Origin: Rhodospira trueperi
Lineage (GTDB): Bacteria; Pseudomonadota; Alphaproteobacteria; Rhodospirillales; Rhodospirillaceae
Length of the DNA stretch: 64,000 nucleotides
Direction of reading: 5' to 3'
NCBI RefSeq assembly: GCF_900101965.1
Contig: NZ_FNAP01000012.1
Span: 62,001-126,000 of the forward strand
Shown here piece by piece: positions 25,722 to 34,930 of the stretch. Under the pieces are notes generated by a model. It was not told the DNA's origin. It was given only the letters and a program-made list of their open reading frames with translations, and ran no database searches. The translations under genes were made by a program, and so were the position numbers. Each line of letters opens with the position of its first letter. Positions within the stretch are counted from its first letter, which is position 1.

Positions 25722-26912
25722 TCAGGCCGCCAGATCCCCGACAAGGCCGGTGCATACGGCCCGTGCCTCTTGGTCGGCGGCCAGAACGTCCTCCAGGCTC
25801 ACGGGGGCCGGTACGGCGACACGCTCCACGGTGCGGTCGACGAGCGCGGCGATGTCCAGGAACCCGATCCGGCGCCCGAGGAACGCGGCCACCGCAACCT
25901 CGTTTGCGGCATTCAGAACAGTTGGGCAGGCGCCACCGGCCTTCAAGACGTCCCGGACCAGCGTCAGCGCCGGGAAGCGGTCGTGGTCCGGGGTTTCGAA
26001 CTGAAGCGTGCCGATACGGCCCAGGTCAAGCCGGGCCGTCGGCGCCGCCATGCGGTGGGGCCAGCCCAGCGTGAAGGCGATCGGCGTGCGCATGTCGGGG
26101 GTCCCGAGCTGGGCCAGAACCGAGCCGTCCTCGTAGGCCACCATGGAGTGAATGACGGACTGTGGATGGACCAGAATCTCGATTTTTTCCGGCGGCATGG
26201 CGAAGATGTGGTGCGCCTCGATGAACTCCAGGCCCTTGTTCATCATGGTGGCGGAATCGACTGAAATCTTGGCGCCCATCGACCAGTTGGGATGGGCCAC
26301 CGCCTGTTCCGGCGTGACTGCGGCCATCGCCTCGCGGGTCCAGGTGCGGAACGGACCGCCGGATGCGGTCAGGATGATGCGTTCGACCCGGCTCTTCTGC
26401 TCGAAGTCGAACACCTGGAAGATGGCGTTGTGCTCACTGTCCACCGGCAGCAGGGTGGCGCCGTGTTCGGCGACCGCCGCCATGAACAGCGTGCCGGCGC
26501 AGACCAGGCATTCCTTGTTGGCCAGCGCCACCGTGGCGCCGCGCCGCACCGCCTCCAGCGTGGGTTCCAGGCCGGCGGCGCCGACGATGGCGGCCATGAC
26601 CCAGTCGGCCGGACGGGCGGCGGCCTCACACAGGGCCTCGGGGCCGGCGGCGGCCTCGACACCGCTTCCGGACAGGGCCGCCTTCAGGTCACCGTAGCGG
26701 GCCGGGTCGGCGACAACCGCCATGCGCGCGCCGAACCGCCGCGCCTGCTCAGCCAGCGCCTCGACGTTGCCGTTGGCGGTCAGGGCCTCGACGCTGTACC
26801 GGTCGGGATCGCGCGCGATCAGATCCAGCGTGTTGGTCCCGATCGACCCGGTTGAGCCCAAAACGGTCACGGTGCGGGGTCCGTCCTTTTCCCCGCCGGG
26901 TTTGCTTACCAC
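25722..26912 (-). CDS. dxr: 1-deoxy-D-xylulose 5-phosphate reductoisomerase
   Basis: A 396-residue enzyme for the second step of the MEP isoprenoid pathway. NADPH-binding [18 protein letters not shown] opens the protein; substrate and metal residues are in [49 protein letters not shown]-type block ([19 protein letters not shown]) and EAHHIFAMP. The GTG at 26912 overlaps the cdsA stop by seven bases and has AGGGGGG ten bases upstream; it gives the standard length. Its product feeds the undecaprenyl pathway in which uppS, three genes upstream, acts. Confidence 0.96.
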   Translation of the reverse strand: MVSKPGGEKDGPRTVTVLGSTGSIGTNTLDLIARDPDRYSVEALTANGNVEALAEQARRFGARMAVVADPARYGDLKAALSGSGVEAAAGPEALCEAAARPADWVMAAIVGAAGLEPTLEAVRRGATVALANKECLVCAGTLFMAAVAEHGATLLPVDSEHNAIFQVFDFEQKSRVERIILTASGGPFRTWTREAMAAVTPEQAVAHPNWSMGAKISVDSATMMNKGLEFIEAHHIFAMPPEKIEILVHPQSVIHSMVAYEDGSVLAQLGTPDMRTPIAFTLGWPHRMAAPTARLDLGRIGTLQFETPDHDRFPALTLVRDVLKAGGACPTVLNAANEVAVAAFLGRRIGFLDIAALVDRTVERVAVPAPVSLEDVLAADQEARAVCTGLVGDLAA

Positions 26913-27709
26913 GTTGTCAGTCCCCCCTGCATGAGGATGATGGCCAGCGCCGCCACCGGTGTTGCCGCGATCAGGCCGTCGGCCCGGTCGAGCAGGCCGC
27001 CGTGCCCCGGAATCAGGCCGCCACTGTCCTTGACGCGGAACCGACGCTTGAACGCCGATTCCAGCAGATCGCCACCTTGTGACACAATGCTCAGACCAAG
27101 GGCCAGCACCAAAACGATTCCCGGCGAGGCCGCACCCAACAGCCATCCCGCCAGGACACCGACCACCGTGGCGAAGGCCAGGCCACCGATCAACCCGGCC
27201 CAGGTCTTTCGCGGGCTGAGACGGGGCCACAACAACGGGCCTCCGACCCTGCTCCCCACGACATACGCTGCGGTGTCCGTGGTCCACACGACCAGGAACA
27301 GCCACAGAACCGTCTCCCAGCCGGTGTCCAGATGGATCCAGGCGAGGGCGATGCTGGGCAGGCCGATATAGAGACTTCCGGCGGCGATCCACAGCGGACG
27401 CCGGCGATCAGCCTTGACGCGGTACAGCGCCGGCAGCATCCCCAGGAGCACCGGCAGCAGCGCCCAGCCCCCGAACGGAACCACGAGAAGAGGCGCCGTC
27501 GCGACCATGGCGATCAGCAGGCTCCCCGCCAGCCCTCGCCGGCCGCAACAGACCGTGCTCCACTCCCACGCCATGACGGCCGCGCACAGAGCCACCAGGA
27601 CGTCGAACCAAGGCCATCCAAGTACGACCACCAGAACAACGGCGCTTGCCAGGACCAAGCCCGACATAACCCGTTTGCGCAGAAGGTCGCGCCGGCCCGT
27701 GTCCTTCAT
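26906..27709 (-). CDS. cdsA: Phosphatidate cytidylyltransferase
   Basis: A 267-residue polytopic membrane enzyme that makes CDP-diacylglycerol for phospholipid synthesis. About seven membrane helices are visible and the family signature occupies the C-terminal third: [20 protein letters not shown] followed by [15 protein letters not shown], with the metal-binding acidic residues. The ATG at 27709 begins directly before the basic [14 protein letters not shown] leader of the first helix. It starts 14 bases after uppS and overlaps dxr by seven bases. Confidence 0.95.
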   Translation of the reverse strand: MKDTGRRDLLRKRVMSGLVLASAVVLVVVLGWPWFDVLVALCAAVMAWEWSTVCCGRRGLAGSLLIAMVATAPLLVVPFGGWALLPVLLGMLPALYRVKADRRRPLWIAAGSLYIGLPSIALAWIHLDTGWETVLWLFLVVWTTDTAAYVVGSRVGGPLLWPRLSPRKTWAGLIGGLAFATVVGVLAGWLLGAASPGIVLVLALGLSIVSQGGDLLESAFKRRFRVKDSGGLIPGHGGLLDRADGLIAATPVAALAIILMQGGLTTW

Positions 27710-27723
27710 GGGGCGACGCCCTC

Positions 27724-28461
27724 CTATCCGGACAGAGCGCCGTAGCGCCGGTCGCGTTGGTGGAAGTCCACCAGGGCGCCCGCCAAGTGATCCTCGGTGA
27801 AATCGGGCCACGCCACATCGAGAAAGACCATTTCGGCATAGGCGAGTTGCCACAGCAGGAAATTGCTGATGCGCTGTTCGCCGCTGGTGCGGATCAGCAG
27901 GTCCGGGTCGGGCAGATCGGGGGCGTACAGTTCGGCGCCCAGACGGTCCTCGTCGATGCTGTCCGGGTCCAGGTGACCGGCGGCGGCGGCCGTGGCCAGG
28001 CGGCGGGCCGCGCGCGCGATTTCCGCGCGACCGCCGTAGTTCAGGGCAACGGTCAGAATCAGGCGGCTGTTGCCGGCCGTGCGCTGTTCTGCGTCGTTAA
28101 TCAGGTCCAGAATGTCGGCGTCGATCCGGGTGCGCTCCCCGATCATGCGGACACACACACCCTCGCGGGCAAGTTCGGCCACCTCGTTGCGCAGGTACAG
28201 GCGCAACAGGCCCATCAGCGCGCTGACCTCGTCGCGCGGCCGGCGCCAATTCTCGGAGGAAAACGCAAACAGGGTGAGGTGCGTCACGCCGTGGCGCGCG
28301 GCGCCCTTGACACAAGCCCGCACCGCCTCGGCGCCCCGGCGGTGCCCGGCGACCCGGGGCAATCCCCGCGCCTGCGCCCACCGCCCGTTGCCATCCATGA
28401 TGACCGCGACATGAAGCGGTGGCGGGGGCGTGTCATCGGAGGGGGCGGGAAGATGGGACAT
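27724..28461 (-). CDS. uppS: Undecaprenyl diphosphate synthase
   Basis: A 245-residue cis-prenyltransferase that builds the C55 carrier lipid for peptidoglycan and other polymers. VAVIMDGNGRWAQARGLPR carries the catalytic Asp and diphosphate-binding residues; THLTLFAFSSENWRRP and DLLIRTSGEQRISNFLLWQ complete the active site. The ATG at 28461 leaves a short proline-rich leader (SHLPAPSDDTPPPP) before the catalytic motif. It lies 120 bases after frr and 14 bases before cdsA. Confidence 0.96.
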   Translation of the reverse strand: MSHLPAPSDDTPPPPLHVAVIMDGNGRWAQARGLPRVAGHRRGAEAVRACVKGAARHGVTHLTLFAFSSENWRRPRDEVSALMGLLRLYLRNEVAELAREGVCVRMIGERTRIDADILDLINDAEQRTAGNSRLILTVALNYGGRAEIARAARRLATAAAAGHLDPDSIDEDRLGAELYAPDLPDPDLLIRTSGEQRISNFLLWQLAYAEMVFLDVAWPDFTEDHLAGALVDFHQRDRRYGALSG

Positions 28462-28581
28462 ACCGGTGTCCAGACCAATGGGGTTGCGCACAAACAGAAG
28501 CGCGTCCCGGGGACCACGCCTGAGCCGCCCCGGATCGGCCGGTTCAGGCGGCAACGCGAAAAGGTCGGGGCAAACGCCCGA

Positions 28582-29157
28582 TCAGACCTGCATGATTTCC
28601 TGTTCCTTGTGATGCAGGGCGTCATCGACGTGCTTGATCGCATCGTCCGTCAGCGTCTGCACCTCGGTGCCGTGCTTCTTGTGTTCGTCCTGCGAGATGG
28701 TCCCGTCCTTTTCCATCCGCTTCAGATGGTCCATGCCATCGCGACGGACGTTGCGGATAGCGACGCGGGCATGTTCGGCGTACTTGCCGGCCACCTTGGT
28801 CAGTTCGGCCCGGCGTTCCTCGTTCAGGGGCGGAATGGGCACGCGGATGGTCTGACCCTCGGATGCCGGATTGAGGCCCAGTCCGGCGTCCCGGATGGCC
28901 TTTTCCACCGCCTTGGCCATGGAGCGGTCCCAGACCTGAACGGTCAGCATGCGCGGTTCCGGCACGTTGACGTTGGCCACCTGATTGAGCGGCATGCTCG
29001 ACCCGTAGGCGTCCACCATCACCGGGTCCAGCAAGCTGGCGTGCGCCCGACCGGTGCGCAGACCCGCGAATTCCTTCTTCAGGACATCCAGCGTACTGTC
29101 CATCCGATGCTTGAGGTCCTTTTTAAGGGCCGGGAAATCCGCTGGTTTGTCGCTCAC
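28582..29157 (-). CDS. frr: Ribosome recycling factor
   Basis: A 191-residue two-domain protein that, with EF-G, splits the post-termination ribosome. The three-helix bundle is clear ([48 protein letters not shown]) and domain II contains the usual [21 protein letters not shown]. The start is a GTG at 29157 with GAGGAG eight bases away; only one base separates it from the pyrH stop, so the two are coupled. Length is normal for the family. Confidence 0.96.
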   Translation of the reverse strand: MSDKPADFPALKKDLKHRMDSTLDVLKKEFAGLRTGRAHASLLDPVMVDAYGSSMPLNQVANVNVPEPRMLTVQVWDRSMAKAVEKAIRDAGLGLNPASEGQTIRVPIPPLNEERRAELTKVAGKYAEHARVAIRNVRRDGMDHLKRMEKDGTISQDEHKKHGTEVQTLTDDAIKHVDDALHHKEQEIMQV

Positions 29158-29158
29158 G

Positions 29159-29959
29159 TCAGGTCTCCTCGCGAATGATCGTATACCGCCCGGCGCCGCG
29201 CAGAACAGTTCCCAATGCTCCCGCCTCGCCCAACGAGAACACCAGGATTGGTATCCCATTGTCCCGCGCCAAGGCAATCGCCGAGGTATCCATGACCCGC
29301 AGGTCCTGGCGCAGCATTTCACCGTAGGTCAGGGTAGCGTAGCGCTTTGCGCCGGGATTGGTTTTCGGGTCGGAGTCGTAAACACCGTCCACCTGGGTGG
29401 CCTTCAGCAGGGCATCGCAGTTCATTTCCACCGCCCGCAGCGCGGCGGCAGTATCCGTGGTGAAGAAGGGATTGCCGGTACCGGCGGCGAAGATCACCAC
29501 CCGTCCCATGTCCAGATGCTGAACGGCCTGCCGGCGGTTGAAGGGTTCGCACACGGTATCCATAGGAATGGCGGACTGCACACGCGTGGGCACCCCGATG
29601 GCCTCCAGGAAGTTCTGGACCGCCAGCGCGTTCATCACGGTGGCCAGCATTCCCATGTAATCCGCGCTGGTCCGGTCCATGCCCTTGGCGGCCTGGGCCA
29701 TGCCGCGGAAGATGTTGCCGCCGCCGATCACCAGACAGAGTTCAACGCCGGTGTCGTTGACCTCCTTGATCTCCCGGGCCACGCGACCAACCGTTTCGAG
29801 GTCGATCCCGTACCCTTGATCGCCCATCAGCCCCTCGCCGGACAGCTTCACCAGCACACGGCGGAATGAACGCGCAGCCGGATCCGGGACACACGCGACG
29901 TCTCCATCCGGGTCGTCGGCGGACGGAGCGGACGTCGTCAGGGTTTCGGGTTTCGTCAT
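29159..29959 (-). CDS. pyrH: UMP kinase
   Basis: A 266-residue amino acid kinase-fold enzyme that converts UMP to UDP. The family blocks are present: [66 protein letters not shown] and [17 protein letters not shown]. The N-terminus carries about 35 extra residues ([19 protein letters not shown]) before the usual start; a ribosome site (AAGGA) supports the long form, but no shorter start is available. It lies between tsf and frr. Confidence 0.95.
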   Translation of the reverse strand: MTKPETLTTSAPSADDPDGDVACVPDPAARSFRRVLVKLSGEGLMGDQGYGIDLETVGRVAREIKEVNDTGVELCLVIGGGNIFRGMAQAAKGMDRTSADYMGMLATVMNALAVQNFLEAIGVPTRVQSAIPMDTVCEPFNRRQAVQHLDMGRVVIFAAGTGNPFFTTDTAAALRAVEMNCDALLKATQVDGVYDSDPKTNPGAKRYATLTYGEMLRQDLRVMDTSAIALARDNGIPILVFSLGEAGALGTVLRGAGRYTIIREET

Positions 29960-30023
29960 CGCACCGTCCTTGCCTGTCCGTGTCCGTCCCATCCGATCCG
30001 AAGCGCGCGTCCGCGCCCCTGCC

Positions 30024-30950
30024 CTACTTGTTGAGCTGCTGCGCGACCTCCTCGGCGAAGTCCTTCTCTTCCTTCTCGATGCCCTCACCCAGATTGAAGC
30101 GGACGAAAGCGCTCAACGTCACCGGTGCGCCGATATCCTTGGCGGCGGCCTCGACCACCTTGGCCACCTTGGTTTCGTTGTCCATCACATAGGTCTGATC
30201 GAGCAGACAGATCTCCTCGTAGTACTTGCGCAGACGCCCCTCGACCATCTTTTCGATGATGTTCTCGGGCTTGCCCGAATCGCGGGCCTGCTCGGTCAAC
30301 ACGGCGCGCTCGCGGTCCAGAGCGGCCGTGTCCACCTCGTCCCGGTTCAGGTACTGCGGCGCGGCGGCGGCCACGTGCATGGCCAGGTTCTTGCCCAGTT
30401 CACCAAGACGCGCCGCGTCACCTTCGGACTCCAGCGCCACCAGAACGCCGATGCGGCCCAGCCCCGGACGAACGGCGTTGTGGACGTACCCCGCCACGAT
30501 CCCGGCGCCGACCTCCAACACCGCCGCGCGGCGCAGGTTCATATTCTCCCCGATTGTGGCGACCTGATGGGTCAGCTCCTCGCCCACGGTGCGACCGGAG
30601 CCGGGGAAGGCCTTGCCGCGCAACGCGTCGAGATCGTCACCCTCGCTCAGGACGAGGTCGCCCAGAGTCTCGACAAGACCCTGGAAGGTGTCGTTGCGGG
30701 CGACGAAATCGGTTTCGGCGTTCAACTCCACAACGGCGCCGCGCCGGCCGTCGGTCTTGACCGCAACCAGTCCCTCGGCGGCAACCCGGCCGGCCTTCTT
30801 GGCGGCGGCAGCGAGTCCCTTCTTGCGCAGCCAGTCGACGGCGGCATCCATGTCACCGCCGGATTCGTTAAGCGCCTTCTTGCAATCCATCATGCCCGCG
30901 CCGGTCTGTTCGCGCAGGTCCTTCACCATGGAGGCGGTGATCTCGGCCAT
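30024..30950 (-). CDS. tsf: Translation elongation factor Ts
   Basis: A 308-residue nucleotide-exchange factor for EF-Tu. The N-terminal UBA-like module ([19 protein letters not shown]), the core contact motif TDFVARND and the C-terminal coiled-coil region ([17 protein letters not shown]) are all present. AGAGGAAG precedes the ATG. A strong hairpin (30977-31008) lies 27 bases upstream of the start codon, in the spacer from rpsB. Normal length and start. Confidence 0.97.
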   Translation of the reverse strand: MAEITASMVKDLREQTGAGMMDCKKALNESGGDMDAAVDWLRKKGLAAAAKKAGRVAAEGLVAVKTDGRRGAVVELNAETDFVARNDTFQGLVETLGDLVLSEGDDLDALRGKAFPGSGRTVGEELTHQVATIGENMNLRRAAVLEVGAGIVAGYVHNAVRPGLGRIGVLVALESEGDAARLGELGKNLAMHVAAAAPQYLNRDEVDTAALDRERAVLTEQARDSGKPENIIEKMVEGRLRKYYEEICLLDQTYVMDNETKVAKVVEAAAKDIGAPVTLSAFVRFNLGEGIEKEEKDFAEEVAQQLNK

Positions 30951-30976
30951 GATTCTTCCTCTTCACTGGCGATGGG

Positions 30977-31008
30977 CGGGCGGCGGACCATCCCGGCGCC
31001 GCCGCCCG
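30977..31008 (-). promoter_or_regulatory. 10-bp GC stem-loop in the tsf leader
   Basis: Arms CGGGCGGCGG (30977-30986) and CCGCCGCCCG (30999-31008) are perfectly complementary around a 12-base loop, just upstream of the tsf ribosome binding site. It may set the ratio of S2 to EF-Ts. Confidence 0.4.
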
Positions 31009-31062
31009 GGCAAATCGTTCGGGTATTCCGCGCGGCGGCGCACACGGGCCACCATCATGACA

Positions 31063-31088
31063 ATGGCGGCAACCGGGGTCGCCGCCAT
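31063..31088 (-). promoter_or_regulatory. 8-bp stem-loop between rpsB and tsf
   Basis: Arms ATGGCGGC (31063-31070) and GCCGCCAT (31081-31088) with a 10-base loop, starting 22 bases after the rpsB stop. No T-run follows, so it would act as an attenuator, pause site or 3'-end protector rather than a full terminator. Confidence 0.4.
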
Positions 31089-31110
31089 CATCGGGTCCGG
31101 GCCGTCCGGA

Positions 31111-31920
31111 TCAGCCGGCGGCGGCCTGCTCGGACGCGGGCTGTTCCGGCGTTTCAGGCGCCTCCGTGCTGCCCACCTCGGGTTCGGTCGGCGTCTCCAT
31201 GGCGCCCAGGTCCACGCCGGCGGCGCTCATCTCGGCATGAATGCCATCCAGCGCCGCGCCGCTGATCAACTCACAATAGGTCTGGATCGCCCGAATGGCG
31301 TCGTCGTTGCCCGGAATCGGGTAGGTCACACCCTTGGGATCGCTGTTGCTGTCCAGCACCGCGACCACCGGAATGCCCAGCTTGTTGGCCTCACTGACGG
31401 CCAGATCTTCCTTGACCGTGTCGATGATGAACAGGATGTCGGGCAGGCCGCCCATTTCCTTGATGCCGCCCAGGGCAAGGTCGAGCTTGTCCTTCTCGCG
31501 GTTCAGGTTGAGCAGTTCCTTCTTGGTCAGGGCCGACAGTTCACCTGACTCCAGCTTCTCCTCCAGCTCGCGCAACCGCTTGATGGAGTGCGAGATGGTT
31601 TTCCAGTTCGTCAGCATGCCGCCGAGCCAGCGGTGATTGACGAAATACTGGCCGCAACGACGGGCGTTCTCGGCCACGATCTCCTGCGCCTGACGCTTGG
31701 TGCCCACGAACAGCACACGGCCGCCGCCGGCCACCACCTCGCGCACCGCCTCCATGGAACGGTGCAGCATGGGAACGGTCTGTTGCAGGTCAATGATGTG
31801 AACGTTGTCGCGAACCCCGAACAGGTACGGCGCCATCTTGGGGTTCCAGCGACGGGTGTTGTGGCCGAAATGGCAGCCTGCCTCGATGAGCTGGCGCATG
31901 GTGAAGGACGGCATGGTCAT
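31111..31920 (-). CDS. rpsB: 30S ribosomal protein S2
   Basis: A 269-residue S2. Family blocks: [24 protein letters not shown] at the start (residues about 4-27), [34 protein letters not shown] (about 66-99) and [17 protein letters not shown]. An acidic Glu/Pro/Ala-rich tail of about 40 residues ([20 protein letters not shown]) extends the C-terminus, as in other Alphaproteobacteria. The ATG at 31920 is used; a second Met two codons on is possible. It is the first gene of the long minus-strand cluster; a promoter lies about 170 bases upstream. Confidence 0.96.
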   Translation of the reverse strand: MTMPSFTMRQLIEAGCHFGHNTRRWNPKMAPYLFGVRDNVHIIDLQQTVPMLHRSMEAVREVVAGGGRVLFVGTKRQAQEIVAENARRCGQYFVNHRWLGGMLTNWKTISHSIKRLRELEEKLESGELSALTKKELLNLNREKDKLDLALGGIKEMGGLPDILFIIDTVKEDLAVSEANKLGIPVVAVLDSNSDPKGVTYPIPGNDDAIRAIQTYCELISGAALDGIHAEMSAAGVDLGAMETPTEPEVGSTEAPETPEQPASEQAAAG

Positions 31921-32088
31921 GATCGGAAGTCCTTGTCTTTTCCGGTTAGGCCGCCGCGGGACTTGAGCCGTCACGGAGAAACACGCCTGTGCGCCGCCAT
32001 GCCGACACCGGAACGACCCGTCGGCTCCGTTCGCTTTTGTCCGAACGGTGCCCGGGCCGCGCTCCCGCGTGTGGGGTTGATGGGCGGC

Positions 32089-32117
32089 GTTCTACCGCGT
32101 CAGGACGCTCTTGACAA
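32089..32117 (-). promoter_or_regulatory. Promoter of the rpsB cluster
   Basis: On the minus strand, TTGTCA (32117-32112) and TAGAAC (32094-32089) are spaced by 17 bases, a good match to alphaproteobacterial housekeeping promoters. The start would be near 32082, giving a leader of about 160 bases before rpsB, long enough for S2 autoregulation. Confidence 0.6.
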
Positions 32118-32262
32118 GCCCCGAGACCACCGAATCGCGGCCCGGCCGGGGTCCGCGCCGGCGCGCCGCACCCGCGTCATACAGCCCGACGATAGGATTG
32201 ACTCGTCCGGCCTTCACGACGCCCAGCCGGCGGTGTTGAGTCTTTGTTTTTCTCGCCGCGCC

Positions 32263-32281
32263 GGCCGCCCAAAGGGCGGCC
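32263..32281. repeat. Stem-loop A (8-bp perfect stem)
   Basis: GGCCGCCC / GGGCGGCC with loop AAA. First of three adjacent hairpins downstream of the dehydrogenase-like gene; no following T-run on the minus strand. Confidence 0.5.
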
Positions 32282-32292
32282 ATCCTTGAATC

Positions 32293-32311
32293 GGCGTCGC
32301 GAAGCGACGCC
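32293..32311. repeat. Stem-loop B (8-bp perfect stem)
   Basis: GGCGTCGC / GCGACGCC with a three-base loop, 11 bases from stem-loop A. Confidence 0.5.
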
Positions 32312-32324
32312 AGAGGCGCGCCGG

Positions 32325-32361
32325 CCGGCCATCGAATGAAATCAACTCATTCGACGGCCGG
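32325..32361 (-). terminator. Stem-loop C, 15-bp stem directly after the dehydrogenase-like gene
   Basis: Arms CCGGCCATCGAATGA (32325-32339) and TCATTCGACGGCCGG (32347-32361) pair with one A-C mismatch around AATCAAC. It begins two bases after the stop codon of the 32364-33302 gene, so a role in ending or stabilising that transcript is likely, although no U-run follows. Confidence 0.5.
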
Positions 32362-32363
32362 TC

Positions 32364-33302
32364 TCAGACCGCCCTCGCGGCAAGCCATGTCAGGGTCGCC
32401 TTGATCGACACCTCGTGTGGGGTCAGCGACTGCGGCCCCATCAAGCCTTCCAGCTTGCCGGTGTCGAACGACATCGGTTTCATGTAGGACGGCACCATCG
32501 GCAGAAAGTCGCGCAGGTCGGCGTTCATCGACGCCGCGAAGGTCAACTTGACCCGGCCGTAGGTGTACACCGCGACGGCGCGGCCGATGGACCGTTCGCA
32601 CATCCAGCCCAGATCGCGCCCGGTCAAATCGCCGTTGCCCGGAATCAGCCAACGCTGACCGTACGCCTCCGGATAGGCGGCCAGATCGGCCACCATGCGC
32701 ACGGCGTCCGGCAGATAGGCATAGGGCCGTGGCAGGTCCCGGCGGCCCATCCAACTGACCCGGCGCGTCTTCAAGGCATCCCCCATGGCCTTCTGGGCGG
32801 GGCTGTTGACCACATCCGGGCCGTAGAAGTCGGGCAGGTGAGCGATACAGGCCCCGGTCTGCTCCAGAATGTCCTCCGCCTCCCGTCGCAGGCGGGCCGG
32901 CTGGGGGCCACGCGCGCGGGCGTGCATCTCCGTCAACGGCAGGTCCGCGTCGCGCACGGGCAGGTAAGACCAGACGTTGGACACCTGAACGAGTCGCGTT
33001 CCGGTGCGCCCCGCCGCCTCGGCGATGGTCCGGGCCACGCCGGGAAGCGCGCCCAGATCGCGAACCGGCATGCCGACGCAAACAAACGCCAAGGAGGCCC
33101 CGTCCATCACGCGGGCGGCGTCCTCCGTCCGGGATAGATCGGCGGGCGCGATCTCCACGCCCAGGCCGGTGAAGACGGCGGTCATCCGCTCCTCCGACCG
33201 CCCGACCACGCGCACCCGTCGGCCCCGGTCGATCATCAGGCGGGCCAGATGAAGACCGACGGGGCCACCAGCCCCAAGAATGACCACGGGTTCGTCGGAC
33301 AT
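32364..33302 (-). CDS. NAD(P)-dependent epimerase/dehydratase family protein (NmrA/SDR-like)
   Basis: A 312-residue Rossmann protein. The nucleotide site is VVILGAGGPVGLHLARLM at the N-terminus, with a positively charged second strand (VRVVGRSEERM) that suggests NADP(H). The body resembles atypical SDRs (LVQVSNVWSYLP, HLPDFYGPDVVNS); the position of the SDR Tyr-x3-Lys pair is unclear, so it may bind cofactor without a classical reductase reaction. Substrate unknown. ATG at 33302. It is a single-gene unit divergent from eipB, with a 15-bp hairpin immediately downstream. Confidence 0.82.
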   Translation of the reverse strand: MSDEPVVILGAGGPVGLHLARLMIDRGRRVRVVGRSEERMTAVFTGLGVEIAPADLSRTEDAARVMDGASLAFVCVGMPVRDLGALPGVARTIAEAAGRTGTRLVQVSNVWSYLPVRDADLPLTEMHARARGPQPARLRREAEDILEQTGACIAHLPDFYGPDVVNSPAQKAMGDALKTRRVSWMGRRDLPRPYAYLPDAVRMVADLAAYPEAYGQRWLIPGNGDLTGRDLGWMCERSIGRAVAVYTYGRVKLTFAASMNADLRDFLPMVPSYMKPMSFDTGKLEGLMGPQSLTPHEVSIKATLTWLAARAV

Positions 33303-33721
33303 GGTGTTGTCTCCCAGCTCGGATCCGGGCCCGGATCCGGTCTGCCCACCGCGCCAATGTCAAGAGGGATCAGGACCGACCTCTCGCAAACACCCGGCGC
33401 GACGCCCTGTGGGACCGACGATCCGTGCCGTCGTCGGCCTTATATGAACGTTTTTTCATAAACGAGAAAGATGCGCGTCACCCCAGGATCTCTAGCGTGA
33501 TGAGAAGAAGAAGGCGTCCTACCCGCGTTCTTCCGTCCCCCGACCGGCGGTGCGTTCCCCCACGCACCGCCGGTTTTTTCTTGGCGTCCGGAGGCTCGGC
33601 CGGCAAAGCCTCACTCTTCCTTGGACTTCGCGGATGGGCCGGCCCACATTGGAGACATGGACGCCTGAGCGGCGCGCCCACTCTTCGGTCGATGACTCCA
33701 ACGAAGCAGGAGAACCCTGGC
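33303..33721. other. Intergenic region with an orphan intrinsic terminator
   Basis: 419 bases between two divergent genes. No credible protein gene is seen. AT-richer sequence around 33440-33465 (TTATATGAACG, CATAAACG) could hold promoters, and a strong plus-strand terminator at 33543-33579 has no upstream gene on that strand. A short non-coding RNA or an eipB leader with attenuation would explain it. Confidence 0.5.
33543..33579 (+). terminator. Intrinsic terminator without an upstream gene on its strand
   Basis: Arms ACCGGCGGTGCGT (33543-33555) and ACGCACCGCCGGT (33562-33574) form a perfect 13-bp stem with a six-base loop, directly followed by six T. It is the best Rho-independent terminator in the window. 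It lies 143 bases before the EipB start codon. Confidence 0.75.
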
Positions 33722-34609
33722 ATGATGACCCCCGGTGCAAGCGTAACCCCGCGACCGACCGCCCCGGCCCGACATCGCCTTGCCGCGCTGCTCTCCAGCC
33801 TGCTGGCGGCGCTGATCGGACTCGGGACGACAGGGGGCGCGAAGTTGGCGGCGGCCGAGGATGCCACGCGGGGGTTCCCGTTGGCGCCGCACGAGGCGCG
33901 ATACGAACTCAGGCTGATGAGTCGCGCCCCCGGCAGCACGATCGTCGATGCCCGGGGCGACATGCACTACCGGTTCGTGGATACATGCGACGGCTGGACC
34001 ATGGAGAGCCGGACCACGCTCGACCTGTATTACTCTTATGGGGCCCCCGTTCACACCGAATGGTCCCTTGTCTCGTGGGAGAGCAAGGAGGGCGATCAAT
34101 ACCGCTTCCGCGTGCGCTCGGAAAACAACGGCACCGTCGATCAGATCATCGACGGACGCGTGCGCACGAACGATGATGGGCGGGGCGGCGTGGTCACCTT
34201 CTCCAAGCCGGACGACAGCACGCTTGAGCTCGCGCCGGACGTTCTGCTGCCGATGCGGCACACCCTCGCCATTCTGCAGGCCGCCCACGACGGACAGCGG
34301 ATTTTCACGGCCCCCATGTTCGACGGCTCCGATCCCGAGGGGCCGACGTTGGCCACGGCCGTCCTGACGCAGGCAGTGCCGGCCGGCGAGATATCGGAAC
34401 TCCCTGATCATCCGCTCCTCAAGGGGCCGTCCTGGCGCCTTGTGCTCAGCTTCTTCGCCCCTGACAGTGCGGGCAGCCTGCCCGAATACGAACTCCAGTT
34501 GCGCTATCACGCCAACGGCGTCGCCGAGGAGGTCATCCAAGACTTCGGCATCATGGGCCTGCGGGCGTCCCTGAAAGACCTGAAGGCCATCGAGGACGGC
34601 GGCTGCTGA
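33722..34609 (+). CDS. EipB-like cell envelope integrity protein (DUF1849)
   Basis: A 295-residue periplasmic protein. After a signal peptide (HRLAALLSSLLAALIGLGTTGGAKLAAA) the DUF1849 domain is recognisable: LAPHEARYELRLMSRAPGS, DMHYRFVDTCDGWTMESRT and LHTEWSLVSWES-type block (HTEWSLVSWESKEGDQYRF). In Brucella EipB, the founding member, a spiral beta sheet is closed by a disulfide; the matching cysteines here are Cys89 in DTCDGW and the very last residue Cys295. The family supports outer envelope integrity. AGGAG lies nine bases before the ATG at 33722; a second ATG follows directly. The DUF1289 gene follows by 18 bases. Confidence 0.9.
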   Translation: MMTPGASVTPRPTAPARHRLAALLSSLLAALIGLGTTGGAKLAAAEDATRGFPLAPHEARYELRLMSRAPGSTIVDARGDMHYRFVDTCDGWTMESRTTLDLYYSYGAPVHTEWSLVSWESKEGDQYRFRVRSENNGTVDQIIDGRVRTNDDGRGGVVTFSKPDDSTLELAPDVLLPMRHTLAILQAAHDGQRIFTAPMFDGSDPEGPTLATAVLTQAVPAGEISELPDHPLLKGPSWRLVLSFFAPDSAGSLPEYELQLRYHANGVAEEVIQDFGIMGLRASLKDLKAIEDGGC

Positions 34610-34627
34610 GACGGATGTGTGCCTGAC

Positions 34628-34822
34628 ATGACCGAACCGGACGACGATCCCGTGCCCTCGCCCTGCGTCTCCGTCTGTCGGCTCGACGCGACCGGCCAGA
34701 CGTGCGCAGGCTGTGGGCGAACCCTTGAGGAAATCCGCCGCTGGACGCGCATGAGCCCGACCGAGCAGCGGACGGTCTGGCGCCGCCTGGGCAAGCTGCC
34801 CGGCGCCCCCGCCAAACGATGA
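34628..34822 (+). CDS. DUF1289 family small cysteine-rich protein
   Basis: A 64-residue protein of the DUF1289 (YdhL-like) family: PCVSVCRLDATGQTCAGCGRT supplies four cysteines in the CxxxC...CxxC arrangement (residues about 11-31), followed by the typical LEEIRRWTRMSPTEQ. A metal site is likely but the function of the family is unknown. The ATG at 34628 is used; an in-frame GTG at 34619 is possible. Probably co-transcribed with eipB. Confidence 0.85.
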   Translation: MTEPDDDPVPSPCVSVCRLDATGQTCAGCGRTLEEIRRWTRMSPTEQRTVWRRLGKLPGAPAKR

Positions 34823-34930
34823 ACCCAACCGGCCCGGCCGACGAAGCAATATTTTCCCTCGGCTCCCTTGACGGTATTGTACGATCACCGAAAAAGGGGC
34901 TGCCCCCGGGATCGGGGCAGAAAGGGCGCC

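Larger units (their letters stand above)
31921..32363. other. Intergenic region: rpsB leader and promoter, plus three stem-loops
   Basis: No gene seen in these 443 bases. The left part (31921-32080) would be the rpsB 5' leader, the promoter is at 32089-32117, and three hairpins occupy 32263-32361 at the 3' side of the dehydratase gene. A 63-codon frame at 32092-32283 (minus) is ignored: it overlaps the promoter and has no ribosome site or family match. Confidence 0.7.

Noticed and set aside
32092-32283. A 63-codon minus-strand frame upstream of rpsB
   Set aside because: It overlaps the rpsB promoter and a hairpin, has no ribosome binding site and no similarity that I recognise.
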